Positions 22,195 to 30,804 of a DNA stretch of 34,527 bases are shown piece after piece. This DNA comes from Verrucomicrobiota bacterium (GTDB taxonomy: Bacteria > Verrucomicrobiota > Verrucomicrobiia > Palsa-1439), in the NCBI GenBank assembly GCA_003152315.1, contig PLZV01000020.1, positions 1-34,527 of the forward strand, written 5' to 3'. Position numbers and translations under genes: made by a program. Below the pieces are notes generated by a model. The model did no database searches and was not told where the DNA came from. It saw only the letters and a program-made list of their open reading frames with translations. Within the stretch, counting starts at the first letter, position 1. Each line of letters starts with the position of its first letter.

Positions 22195-24687
22195 ATGAAT
22201 CTAAGAATTCGATTCCTCGCCGTCGCTGCGTGCGCGCTAATCAGTCTCCCCGCCGCAACCCGCGCCGCTGATCCTCAATCTACGTCAGCGATTTTGCAGG
22301 AACTCCGCAGTTTTCGCGAAATGGGCAGCGTGCTTTACATCGCCGCTCATCCCGACGATGAAAACACCCGTCTCATCGCCTACCTCTCGCGCGGTCAGGG
22401 CTACCGCACGGGATATCTTTCCCTGACTCGCGGCGATGGTGGCCAAAACTTGATCGGTCCCGAGCTTGGCGAAGAACTGGGCGTCGTCCGCACCCAGGAG
22501 TTGCTCGCCGCCCGGCGGATCGACGGTGGTCAGCAGTTTTTCACGCGCGCCCTCGACTTCGGGTTTTCCAAGGATTACCGCGAAACGTTCCGCATCTGGG
22601 ACCGTCAACAAGTGCTCGCGGACGTCGTGCGGGTCATCCGTGAGTTCCGTCCCGACGTCCTCATTACGCGCTTTTCCACCGAACCCGGCAACACTCACGG
22701 CCATCATACTGCCTCCGCAATCCTCGCGCTCGAAGCCTTCAAGCTCGCCGGGGATACGAATGCCTTTCCCGAACAGCTTCACGAGGTGCAGCCCTGGCAG
22801 CCGAAACGCATTCTCTGGAATGGCTTCCCCAGGGGATTCGGAGGACGCGGCGCAGACAGCGGAACCAACACGCCTCCTGGCCTGCAACTCGACATCGGCG
22901 GTTATAATCCCCTCCTCGGGGAATCCTACGGCGAGATCGCCGCGCGCAGCCGTTCCATGCACAAGAGCCAGGGCTTCGGCAGCGTCGGCACCCGCGGAAA
23001 CGCCAATGAGTCCTTCCAACTCCTCGGTGGCGAACCCGCAACCGAAGACATTCTCGATGGCGTCGATACGACCTGGAACCGTATCCCCAATGGCGCGGAG
23101 ATCGGAACATCAGCCGATGATGTCATTGCGCACTTCAACCCGCAAAATCCCGCCGCCAGCGTGCCGGCCTTGCTGACATTGCGAAAGCGCCTCGCCGCCC
23201 TGCCCACGGACAGCCTAATCGCGTACAAACGCCGACAACTCGACCACATCTTGCAAGGCTGCCTCGGGCTGTATGTCGAAACAACGATTCCGGTGGCTGA
23301 AGCCGTGCCGGGGGAAACACTGAAGATGCGCCATAGCGCAATCGTGCGGACTGATTTCCCCATTCGCTGGACTGCCGTGCGTTACCCGGCCGGTGGAGAC
23401 GAGCTTGAGACCAGCACCGATCTGAAGCTCAACCAGGCCGTAAACCGCGAATCATCTCGGACGCTGCCAGCCAGCACCCCGTTAAGCCAGCCCTATTGGT
23501 TGCGGGAGGAGGGCACTATCGGAATGTTCCGGGTGGACGATCCCTCGCTTATTGGACGTCCCGAAAATCCGCCGTCGTTTCCGGTGGAGTATGTCTTCGA
23601 AATCGGCGGCCAAACGTTGGTCATCCCGGACGAACCCGTACAAGTAATCGGCGACCGGGTGAAAGGCGAGATTCGTCAGCGTCTGGAAGTGATCCCGCCA
23701 GTTTCCCTCAACTTTCCCGAAGACCTGGCCTTGTTCGCTCCAGGTTCCACCAAGCCTGTAGTAGTAGAAATCATCACGGCTCGCGCCGGCGCAACCGGCA
23801 CCCTCCATCTGGAAACGCCCGCCGACTGGAAAGTAGCGCCCGCGACATATTCTTTCTCGCTAACCAACTACAATGAGCTGGCGCGCTTCACCTTCACCAT
23901 CACCGCCCCGACGAACTCCACGACCGCAAAAATCCTCGCGACAGCCGACATCGACGGAAAGACCTACCACAATCGACACGTCGAGATTCACCACGATCAT
24001 ATCCCGGCGCTCCTGCTGCAGCCACCCGCGCAATTCAAGGCGCTGAGTATTGACTTGGCAACTCGCGGCCACCAGATCGGCTACCTCCCGGGCGCCGGCG
24101 ATTCTGTCGCCGAGTGCATCCAGCGAATGGGCTATGCAGTCACGCTTCTGACCGGTGCCGATCTGACCGCGGACCACCTGCGCGGCTTTGACGCGGTGGT
24201 GATCGGCATTCGGGCGTTCAACACGCGCACCGATCTGACTCCAAATCTCCCCGGCCTCTTCGCGTACGTCGAAGCTGGCGGCAACGTGATCGTCCAATAC
24301 AATACATCCGATGGTTTGCAGGGCACGCGTCTGGCGCCTTACAATTTGAAACTCACGCACGACCGCGTCACGGACGAAAACGCGCCGATGACGCTGCTCG
24401 TGCCCAACCATCCGGCCTTCACAACTCCCAACCGCATCATCCCCTCTGATTTCGATGGTTGGGTGCAGGAACGCGGACTGTATTTCCCCGGTGAATGGGA
24501 CGACCACTTCACTCCCCTCCTCGCCTGCAACGACCCCGGCGAGTCGCCCAAGAACGGGAGCCTGCTCGTGGCGCATTACGGTAAGGGCTATTTCGTTTAC
24601 ACGGGCCTGGCCTTTTTCCGGCAATTGCCCGAGGGTGTGCCCGGTGCCTACCGGCTCTTCGCCAACCTGATCTCGCTCGGAAAATGA
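22195..24687 (+). CDS. Secreted LmbE/PIG-L family deacetylase with C-terminal domains
   Basis: This 830-residue protein has a signal peptide (about residues 1-24) and an N-terminal PIG-L/LmbE domain. The metal-binding motif is AHPDDE (51-56), with HGHH at 168-171. Family members remove N-acetyl groups from GlcNAc-type sugars (GlcNAc-PI, GlcNAc-inositol, GlcNAc-malate). A long central beta-rich region follows (about 390-600). The last 200 residues form an alpha/beta domain (FDAVVIGIRAFNT, AYVEAGGNVIVQYNT, KGYFVYTGLAFFRQLP) resembling ThuA/GATase-like folds. The export signal argues against it being the cytoplasmic BshB1. The stop overlaps the ATG of a 43-residue gene (ATGA). An alternative GTG start at 22141 would hide the signal peptide. 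Confidence 0.88.
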   Translation: MNLRIRFLAVAACALISLPAATRAADPQSTSAILQELRSFREMGSVLYIAAHPDDENTRLIAYLSRGQGYRTGYLSLTRGDGGQNLIGPELGEELGVVRTQELLAARRIDGGQQFFTRALDFGFSKDYRETFRIWDRQQVLADVVRVIREFRPDVLITRFSTEPGNTHGHHTASAILALEAFKLAGDTNAFPEQLHEVQPWQPKRILWNGFPRGFGGRGADSGTNTPPGLQLDIGGYNPLLGESYGEIAARSRSMHKSQGFGSVGTRGNANESFQLLGGEPATEDILDGVDTTWNRIPNGAEIGTSADDVIAHFNPQNPAASVPALLTLRKRLAALPTDSLIAYKRRQLDHILQGCLGLYVETTIPVAEAVPGETLKMRHSAIVRTDFPIRWTAVRYPAGGDELETSTDLKLNQAVNRESSRTLPASTPLSQPYWLREEGTIGMFRVDDPSLIGRPENPPSFPVEYVFEIGGQTLVIPDEPVQVIGDRVKGEIRQRLEVIPPVSLNFPEDLALFAPGSTKPVVVEIITARAGATGTLHLETPADWKVAPATYSFSLTNYNELARFTFTITAPTNSTTAKILATADIDGKTYHNRHVEIHHDHIPALLLQPPAQFKALSIDLATRGHQIGYLPGAGDSVAECIQRMGYAVTLLTGADLTADHLRGFDAVVIGIRAFNTRTDLTPNLPGLFAYVEAGGNVIVQYNTSDGLQGTRLAPYNLKLTHDRVTDENAPMTLLVPNHPAFTTPNRIIPSDFDGWVQERGLYFPGEWDDHFTPLLACNDPGESPKNGSLLVAHYGKGYFVYTGLAFFRQLPEGVPGAYRLFANLISLGK

Positions 24688-24815
24688 CGCCGCTGGACGA
24701 CAAAGCGACCGGCTTGCCGTGGTTCAAGACCTGGCGCGACGTTTACATTTTCGTTTTCGTCTCCTTTGCCATTTGGGTAGGGCTCCTCGTCGCGTTGACG
24801 GTCACTTTTTCATGA
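24684..24815 (+). CDS. 43-residue single-TM protein coupled to the symporter
   Basis: The ATG overlaps the deacetylase TGA, and its own TGA overlaps the symporter ATG. It is thus linked by 4-base ATGA overlaps on both sides. The product begins MTPLDDKATGLPWFKTWR and continues with one hydrophobic helix (about residues 20-42, rich in V/F/L/W), with a positive N-terminal flank (K, R) that suggests an N-in orientation. The exact double overlap leaves little doubt that it is translated. Small single-helix partners are known for several SSS-type symporters, so an accessory subunit of the next gene is a fair inference. No family is recognised. Confidence 0.8.
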   Translation: MTPLDDKATGLPWFKTWRDVYIFVFVSFAIWVGLLVALTVTFS

Positions 24816-26527
24816 GCCCGCTCGATTTCCTGGTCCTGATCGGCAGCATGGTTGGAATTGCCGTCTATGGCATGTGGCGCACGCGCGGCCGCCAGAACCT
24901 CACTGCCTACCTGAAGGGCGACCCGAACGTTGGCTGGGCCGCCATCGGCATTTCGGTCATGGCCACCCAGGCCAGCGCCATCACCTTCATCTCCACTCCC
25001 GGTCAGGGCTATCAGGACGGGCTTGGCTTCGTGCAGAACTATTTCGGGATGCCGCTGGCCCTCATCATCATCGCGGCGGTATTCCTGCCGATGTACCGGC
25101 GTTCGAACGTCTACACCGCCTACGAGTTTCTGGGCCACCGGTTTGACACCAAGACCCGTCTGCTGGGTGCAGCGCTCTTCCTCCTGCAACGCGGGCTCGC
25201 CGCGGGGATTACCATCTACGCGCCCGCCATCATCCTCTCCACCGTGTTTGGCTGGCGTCTCGACCTCACCATCATCCTCAGCGGGCTACTGGTTATTATT
25301 TACACCGTGAGCGGCGGCAGCGAAGCGGTCACCCTCACCCAAAAATACCAGTTGGCGGTGATCTTTGGCGGAATGGTGACCGCCTTCGTCGTCTTGCTCG
25401 CAAGGTTGCCGTCGAACCTCTCGCTGACCGACGCCCTCACCGTGGCCGGCGGCTTCAACAAACTCCACGCGGTGGATTTCTCGCTCAATGTCAAGCAACG
25501 CTACACGTTCTGGTCCGGCTTGCTCGGCGGTCTCTTTCTGTCCCTGTCGTACTTCGGCACCGACCAATCCCAGGTGCAGCGCTACATTTCCGGCGCGTCG
25601 TTGCGCGAGAGCCGGCTCGGCCTGATGTTCAATGCCGTCTTCAAAATTCCCATGCAGTTCTTCATCCTGCTGCTGGGCGTTCTGGTCTTTGTTTTTTACC
25701 AGTTCGAACGACCACCGGTATTCTTCAACGAGACTGCCTGGAACCTTCAGGCCAAACACGATCCGGGCGAACGGCTGCGTTCCCTCAAGCAGGAATTCGC
25801 CGCGATCCACGCCGAGAAGGAGCAACTGATTCACAACTGGCTCGACGCCAGACATGCTGGCGACCGCAAAGCAGAGGCGGAAGCGCATGCGCAGGCACAG
25901 GCTGCCCTCGACCGCAGCGAGGCCGTGCGCGCCGACGTTAAAACGGCATTGCTGGCGGCGGATCCGCACGCGAAAACCAATGACTCCGACTACGTGTTCA
26001 TCACCTTCATACTGGATCACCTGCCACACGGGGTAATCGGCCTGCTCGTCGCGGCTTTCTTCGCCGCCGCGCTGTCGTCGAAAGCTGCCGAACTCAACGC
26101 GCTCGGTTCAACGACCACGATCGATTTCTATCGGCACATCATCAAGCGCGACGCGAGCGACGCGCACTATGTGACCGCCTCAAAATGGTTCACACTCCTC
26201 TGGGGTCTGGTTGCGCTCGCCTTCGCTCTTTTCGCAAACCTCGTGGAGAACCTCATCCAGGCCGTAAATATCATCGGGTCGGTTTTCTATGGCGTAGTCC
26301 TCGCGCTGTTCCTCGTGGCGTTCTTTCTGCGATGGGTCGGTGGTACCGCGATCTTCTGGGCGGCGTTGGCGGCCCAGACCCTCGTCTTCGTCCTCTATTT
26401 TTCACTCAGCATCAGCTATCTCTGGTACAACTTTATTGGGTGCGCGGCCTGTGTGCTTTTCAGTGTGCTCATCCAGACTGCACTCGGTCCCACAAACCCG
26501 CCAGCGAAGGCGTTGGCTATATCATGA
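24812..26527 (+). CDS. Sodium:solute symporter (SSS family)
   Basis: This 571-residue protein has about 13 hydrophobic segments and SSS-family features: the N-terminal ENLTAYLKGDPNVGW-like segment (RQNLTAYLKGDPNVGWAAIGISVMA), GYQDGLGFVQNYFGMPLA, TVSGGSEAVTLTQKYQ and SYFGTDQSQVQRYISG. A large hydrophilic Lys/Glu/Ala-rich loop (about residues 305-400) between helices is predicted to be helical and coiled-coil-like. The ATG at 24812 overlaps the preceding stop, and an upstream in-frame start is rejected for lack of family sequence. The substrate is unknown. The position next to an amino-sugar deacetylase and bacillithiol genes suggests a sugar or thiol-conjugate. The next gene starts in its stop codon. 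Confidence 0.92.
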   Translation: MSPLDFLVLIGSMVGIAVYGMWRTRGRQNLTAYLKGDPNVGWAAIGISVMATQASAITFISTPGQGYQDGLGFVQNYFGMPLALIIIAAVFLPMYRRSNVYTAYEFLGHRFDTKTRLLGAALFLLQRGLAAGITIYAPAIILSTVFGWRLDLTIILSGLLVIIYTVSGGSEAVTLTQKYQLAVIFGGMVTAFVVLLARLPSNLSLTDALTVAGGFNKLHAVDFSLNVKQRYTFWSGLLGGLFLSLSYFGTDQSQVQRYISGASLRESRLGLMFNAVFKIPMQFFILLLGVLVFVFYQFERPPVFFNETAWNLQAKHDPGERLRSLKQEFAAIHAEKEQLIHNWLDARHAGDRKAEAEAHAQAQAALDRSEAVRADVKTALLAADPHAKTNDSDYVFITFILDHLPHGVIGLLVAAFFAAALSSKAAELNALGSTTTIDFYRHIIKRDASDAHYVTASKWFTLLWGLVALAFALFANLVENLIQAVNIIGSVFYGVVLALFLVAFFLRWVGGTAIFWAALAAQTLVFVLYFSLSISYLWYNFIGCAACVLFSVLIQTALGPTNPPAKALAIS

Positions 26528-27300
26528 GCACACCGCCCGTCATTTGCTTCGGCCAGCAGCCGTGCGGGTTTTTTCCAAAGCGGTTCCTGGTAGCAAAAAT
26601 CCGGACAGCCCGGCGGCTGCAAGCCAAACTCGGCGGCGAGATTGTGTTCTTCTACCACGACAGCGACCACGATCCCCGCGAGACGAAGACTCTTTTGCGT
26701 CATCGCAAGACCGGCAAGCTAGCGCAACTCAACTTCACCTTCGAGAACAGGCTGCAACGCAAATTCTCCCCGCTCTACCTCAAACGCATTCCCGCCGACT
26801 GGCAGGCCCGCACCGCGCTCCAATTGCCCAATTACGTCGAACGCCGCCACATCGATATCTTCCAGGAAACTTCCGCCAGCAATGCGGCTGACTTTTGTCT
26901 GGAGATGTATCGCCATTTAAAGCTGCTCGACGGCCTCCGCGTGGTGCGCTCCAGCGACCCGTCATTCCGGCGCGCGGCGTGTGACATCGAGGAGTTCTTC
27001 GTCGATGTGCCGTACGAGGGCGAAATCGTGCGCGCCCGCTACTCCGACAACGCCTTCCAGCTTCACGAGGGCGGAGATCGTTTCGTGACTCTGCCGATTT
27101 CACCTTTCACTAAGGAGCAAGTCAGCCCGGCGCGCGACACCCGGCTCCGTTGGATGCAATCCGTCGTGCATTGCACCCACTATGTCTCCGGTGCCAGCGA
27201 ACAGGACTATCTGCATACGCAGGAAACACCCGAGATTACCTTCGTAAAACGTGATATAATCGACCGTTCCGATGAAGCCTATACCGAAATCCCGTCGTAA
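26524..27300 (+). CDS. Compact BshC-like protein (putative bacillithiol cysteine-adding enzyme)
   Basis: The 258-residue product starts at an ATG overlapping the symporter TGA. I see a sparse but ordered set of BshC-like blocks: GQQP (10-13) with FFPKRFLVAKIRTARRL, a Rossmann strand ending in the DSDHD motif (46-50, cf. S/DEDHDF in BshC), SSDPSFRR (143-150), and SPARDTRLRWMQ...YVSGASEQDYL (201-230), matching the SPN-LRP-Q...Y-GGPGE-Y region. Canonical BshC is about 540 residues with a coiled-coil C-terminal domain, which is absent here. In BshC this enzyme joins cysteine to GlcN-malate. The homology is inferred by eye, but bshA immediately downstream supports it. An in-frame start at 26185 is rejected because it lies inside the symporter gene. 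Confidence 0.6.
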   Translation: MSTPPVICFGQQPCGFFPKRFLVAKIRTARRLQAKLGGEIVFFYHDSDHDPRETKTLLRHRKTGKLAQLNFTFENRLQRKFSPLYLKRIPADWQARTALQLPNYVERRHIDIFQETSASNAADFCLEMYRHLKLLDGLRVVRSSDPSFRRAACDIEEFFVDVPYEGEIVRARYSDNAFQLHEGGDRFVTLPISPFTKEQVSPARDTRLRWMQSVVHCTHYVSGASEQDYLHTQETPEITFVKRDIIDRSDEAYTEIPS

Positions 27301-27323
27301 ACCCGCGCCGCTTTTGATTTCTC

Positions 27324-28475
27324 ATGACGACTGGACGCCCACTTAGAATCGGCATCACCTGTTACCCATCGGTGGGCGGAAGCGGCATCCTCGCCACCGC
27401 CCTGGGCGAGGAACTGGCGCAGCGCGGCCACGAGGTGCATTTCATTAGCTACGAACGTCCGTTCCGTTTGGCGACGAACGTACCCCGCCTGCATTTCCAC
27501 CCGGTCATCATCAACGACTACGATCTGTTCAAGTACCCCGATTACACGCTGCCGCTCTCCGTCAAGATGGCGGAAGTCAGCCGCGACCATCAGTTGGACA
27601 TTCTGCATGTTCACTACGCCGTGCCCCACGCGACCGCAGCCATTCTCGCGCGATCGATGCTACCTCCGGAGCAACAGCCGCGCGTGGTCACCACGCTGCA
27701 CGGCACAGACACCACGTTGCTGGGCCGCGATCCGGGTTACGGACCGGCGATCCGCCACGCCCTCGCCTGCTCGGATGCCATAACGACGGTGTCTGTCTTC
27801 CTGCAACGGGAGACCCAGCGGTTGCTCGCGGTGGATACGCCAATCGACGTAATCCACAATTTCTTCGCGCCCCGCCCACCCCGTCGCTCACGAGCAGAGG
27901 TGCGGCGCGACCTCGGCTTGCAGGACGAGGTGCTCATCCTGCATTCCTCCAATCTTCGTCCCTTGAAACGCATCGATTTGTTGCTCGAAACCGTCGCACG
28001 CATTCATCCGCAAGAATCGTTCAAACTCGTCATCCTCGCCGGCGGGGATTTCACGCCATTTGTTGACATCGTCCGACGGCTCGGCCTTGAAAGCCGGGTC
28101 GTCGTACGTAAAAACGTTAGCGACATCGAAGTCTACCTGCAGGCCGCTGACCTTGGGTTGATCACGTCCGAATCGGAGAGCTTTTGCCTGAGCATTCTGG
28201 AGGCGATGTGCTTTGCCTGTCCCAGCGTCGCCCGACGCGCGGGCGGAGTTCCGGAAGTGGTCGAAGATGGCGTTTCGGGACTGTTGGTGCCTTCACTGGA
28301 CGCCGACGCCTTCGCCCGCGCTGTCGAGAGTTTGATCAAAGACCCAATCCGCCGAGCCGCGCTCGGCCGCGCGGCGCAAGATCGCGCCCGCGAAAAGTTT
28401 TCCGCGGAGATCATCGTGCCCCGCTACGAAGCGCTCTATCGCCGTGTCTGCGCGGCTGATGGCAAAGCGAATTGA
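27324..28475 (+). CDS. bshA: N-acetyl-alpha-D-glucosaminyl L-malate synthase BshA
   Basis: This 383-residue GT4 glycosyltransferase transfers GlcNAc from UDP-GlcNAc to L-malate, the first step of bacillithiol synthesis. BshA-specific signatures are CYPSVGGSGILATALG (about 13-28), KYPDYTLPLSVKMAEV (about 70-85), LDILHVHYAVPHATAA, TTLHGTDTTLLGRDPGY and HSSNLRPLKR. The nucleotide-binding C-lobe carries SESESFCLSILEAM, with Cys where Gly is usual (ESFGLS). It follows the BshC-like gene by 23 bases without overlap, and no good Shine-Dalgarno is visible. No cytoplasmic bshB is present in the window. Confidence 0.93.
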   Translation: MTTGRPLRIGITCYPSVGGSGILATALGEELAQRGHEVHFISYERPFRLATNVPRLHFHPVIINDYDLFKYPDYTLPLSVKMAEVSRDHQLDILHVHYAVPHATAAILARSMLPPEQQPRVVTTLHGTDTTLLGRDPGYGPAIRHALACSDAITTVSVFLQRETQRLLAVDTPIDVIHNFFAPRPPRRSRAEVRRDLGLQDEVLILHSSNLRPLKRIDLLLETVARIHPQESFKLVILAGGDFTPFVDIVRRLGLESRVVVRKNVSDIEVYLQAADLGLITSESESFCLSILEAMCFACPSVARRAGGVPEVVEDGVSGLLVPSLDADAFARAVESLIKDPIRRAALGRAAQDRAREKFSAEIIVPRYEALYRRVCAADGKAN

Positions 28476-28496
28476 TTTTTATGCAAGTGTGATAGA

Positions 28497-30401
28497 ATGT
28501 TGCCCAGGTTCCAGCAGGTGCGTCATACCGCAAAGCTTCGATCTCTCATTCTCCTGACTGGTTTTGCCATTCGCGCTGCGGCCCAGACCAATGATCTGTC
28601 CGGGCAGACAGATGCTTCGATGCGCACCGTCATCTCGCTCGTGGCCAGCAATCAACTCAAAACGCTGGCGGACGGAAATTACGCGACGGCCAAAACGCTC
28701 TCAGCAGCGCAATCGGCAACAAAACCGACCGGCATTACCTGGACCTACCAGTGGGGTGTCTCGCTATATGGAATGCTCCACATCAAGGACGCAACCGGCA
28801 ATACGAATTTTGAAACTTTCGTCCTCAACCACAATTTAATCTGCGCGCGGTATTATTCGTGGCTGAACAGCCTGAAGAGCACGGTCACCAATGCGACCTC
28901 TGCTCAACTGGCATCCTTCTACGCCGGCACTGCCTTGAGCGAGTTCATGGCCATCGACCGCCTGGATTATTGCGGCGCGATGACGGCGCAATTACTGGAG
29001 GGCGCGCAACATCACACGGGAACGATGACCAATCTGCAGGCCTTTGTCGCGCAGACGACCGCCAATTGGGTTAGCACCGGTCAGTCGCGCCTGCCCGACA
29101 GTACGCTCTGGCGACCGACGAGTTCCGACACGATTTGGGCGGACGATCTGTACATGAGCTGTCCGTTTCTCGTCCGCTGGTATGAGTACACCGGCAATTC
29201 CAATTACTTGAATGACGCGGCCACACAGGTCATGAACATGGCCGGTTATCTGCAGGACACGAACGGCATTTGGTTTCACGGTTACTATCACGACAGCCAT
29301 TCTGTCAACGGCATCAAGTGGTGCCGGGCCAACGGGTGGGCCATGGTGACGACGGTGGAAGTGCTTTCCGTGATGCCAACCAATCATCCGGCGCGCCCCA
29401 TGTTGCTGAATATCCTCAGCCGCCACATCGCCGGCATCGAATCCGTGCAAGACACGGACGGTATGTGGCATCAGGTGCTCGATCACCCGGAGGTCTGGAA
29501 GGAAACCTCCTCCACCGCCATGTTCGCCTACAGCATTGCCCGCGCGGTCAATCGCGGCTGGATCGATCCCGCCAACATGGCCGTGGCCCGCAAGGCCTTC
29601 GCGGGCCTCTGTCATTACATCACGACCAATGGCGTCGTCAATCAGGTCTGCCCGGGCACGAGTCTCACCAATAGCTTCACCTACTACACCGTCACGCAAC
29701 AACCCGCCAGCAACGATCCCCACGGACCCGGCGCGGTGATGCTCGCCGGCGCGGAGATTCTGCTGAATCCACAATTGGGAATTTCCGCAACCAATAATCA
29801 GGCGGTTGTTTCCTGGAACGCCGGCATTACCAATTTTATTTTTGAAACGTCAACCAACATGGCTGACTGGACCGCTTCCAATGTCACATTTGCCGCGAAT
29901 TCAAACTGGCAAAACGTCGCGACCGAGCCCCTTGCCGACAAGAAATTCTACCGTCTCCATTTCCCACCTCCCAGCGCGCCAGCGCCACTGAATTTTGAAG
30001 CCGAATCTCTTTCTTATGTCACCAACGGCGCGACCGCCTCGTCGTCCACCGACACCAACGCCAGTGGTAATTCATTGGTAACGCTCAATGGAACGGGCGC
30101 GGGCAATTACATCGAATTCACGGTTCCCAGTGTTCCGGCGGGTGCGTATCGCCTCCTGCTCGCGTTCAAAGCCGCCAACAACCGCGCCCAGATGAATCTC
30201 ACTTGGGATGGCAATGCGCTCGGCGCCACGCTCGATCAATACTGGCCGACCAATCTTTATCCGCTCGTGGACTTCGGCGTGACCAACCTTCCGACCGCGG
30301 GAAATCACGCCATCCGCCTGACGGTGACCGGAAAAGGAAGTCCTTCGACCAATTACACACTAACCGCCGACAGATTCATTCTCTTGCCGCAATTACCGTG
30401 A
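28497..30401 (+). CDS. Secreted GH105/GH88-type unsaturated glycuronyl hydrolase with CBM
   Basis: This 634-residue protein has a signal peptide (about 1-31). An alpha/alpha-barrel catalytic domain (to about residue 420) shows GH105/GH88 patterns: TYQWGVSLYGML, SDTIWADDLYMSCPFLVRWYEYTG, WFHGYYHDSHS, KWCRANGWAMVTTVEVL, DTDGMWHQVLDHPEVWKETSSTAMFAYSIARAV and YYTVTQQPASNDPHGPGAVMLAGAE. These enzymes remove unsaturated uronic sugars left by polysaccharide lyases. A FETSTNMADW...FYRL module (about 430-490) and a CBM6/35-like beta domain (about 500-630) follow. It starts 21 bases after bshA. It converges with the YjbQ gene with 7 bases between stops. Confidence 0.85.
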   Translation: MLPRFQQVRHTAKLRSLILLTGFAIRAAAQTNDLSGQTDASMRTVISLVASNQLKTLADGNYATAKTLSAAQSATKPTGITWTYQWGVSLYGMLHIKDATGNTNFETFVLNHNLICARYYSWLNSLKSTVTNATSAQLASFYAGTALSEFMAIDRLDYCGAMTAQLLEGAQHHTGTMTNLQAFVAQTTANWVSTGQSRLPDSTLWRPTSSDTIWADDLYMSCPFLVRWYEYTGNSNYLNDAATQVMNMAGYLQDTNGIWFHGYYHDSHSVNGIKWCRANGWAMVTTVEVLSVMPTNHPARPMLLNILSRHIAGIESVQDTDGMWHQVLDHPEVWKETSSTAMFAYSIARAVNRGWIDPANMAVARKAFAGLCHYITTNGVVNQVCPGTSLTNSFTYYTVTQQPASNDPHGPGAVMLAGAEILLNPQLGISATNNQAVVSWNAGITNFIFETSTNMADWTASNVTFAANSNWQNVATEPLADKKFYRLHFPPPSAPAPLNFEAESLSYVTNGATASSSTDTNASGNSLVTLNGTGAGNYIEFTVPSVPAGAYRLLLAFKAANNRAQMNLTWDGNALGATLDQYWPTNLYPLVDFGVTNLPTAGNHAIRLTVTGKGSPSTNYTLTADRFILLPQLP

Positions 30402-30408
30402 CTTTCCG

Positions 30409-30804
30409 TTATTGGAAAATCGACACCCAGACCTTCCGTGAACGCGGGCCGTCGAATTCACACAGGTAAATCCCCTGCCACGTGCCGAATTGCAGTTTGC
30501 CGCCACGTACGAACACGTGCACGCTGTGCCCCATCATGCTCGCCTTCACGTGCGCCGCCGTGTTGCCCTCGCCGTGACGGTAATGCGGATCCTTCCACGG
30601 CACTGCCTTGTCCAGCGCGTAGATCATATCCGTCACAACATCCGGATCGGCATTCTCGTTGATCGTAATCCCCGCCGTCGTATGCGGCACGAAACACACG
30701 CAGGTGCCCTCTTTCATGCCAGCACCGTCAACGATGAGTTGCACCTGTTCCGTGATTTCCACGAATTCAGTGTGCTGGCTGGTCTTAACTACCAGGTCTT
30801 TCAT
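30409..30804 (-). CDS. YjbQ-family (UPF0047) protein
   Basis: This 131-residue protein covers the entire YjbQ fold: EITEQVQLIVDGAGMKEGTCVCFVPHTTAGITINENADPDVVTDM, YRHGEGNTAAHVKASMMGHSVHVFVRGGKLQFGTWQGIYLCEFDGPRSRKV. The conserved His of HTTAGI, the DP, and HGEGN-AH-K form the family active-site pocket. Members have been reported to show thiamine-phosphate synthase side activity, but physiological function is unsettled. Its ATG overlaps the lipoprotein TGA (TCAT on the plus strand), so it is the last gene of a three-gene operon with the amidase. Confidence 0.93.
   Translation of the reverse strand: MKDLVVKTSQHTEFVEITEQVQLIVDGAGMKEGTCVCFVPHTTAGITINENADPDVVTDMIYALDKAVPWKDPHYRHGEGNTAAHVKASMMGHSVHVFVRGGKLQFGTWQGIYLCEFDGPRSRKVWVSIFQ

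Noticed and set aside
26185-26523. Upstream extension of the BshC-like gene inside the symporter gene
   Set aside because: It would overlap the symporter by about 340 bases. The ATG at 26524 overlaps the symporter stop in the same ATGA manner as its neighbours.
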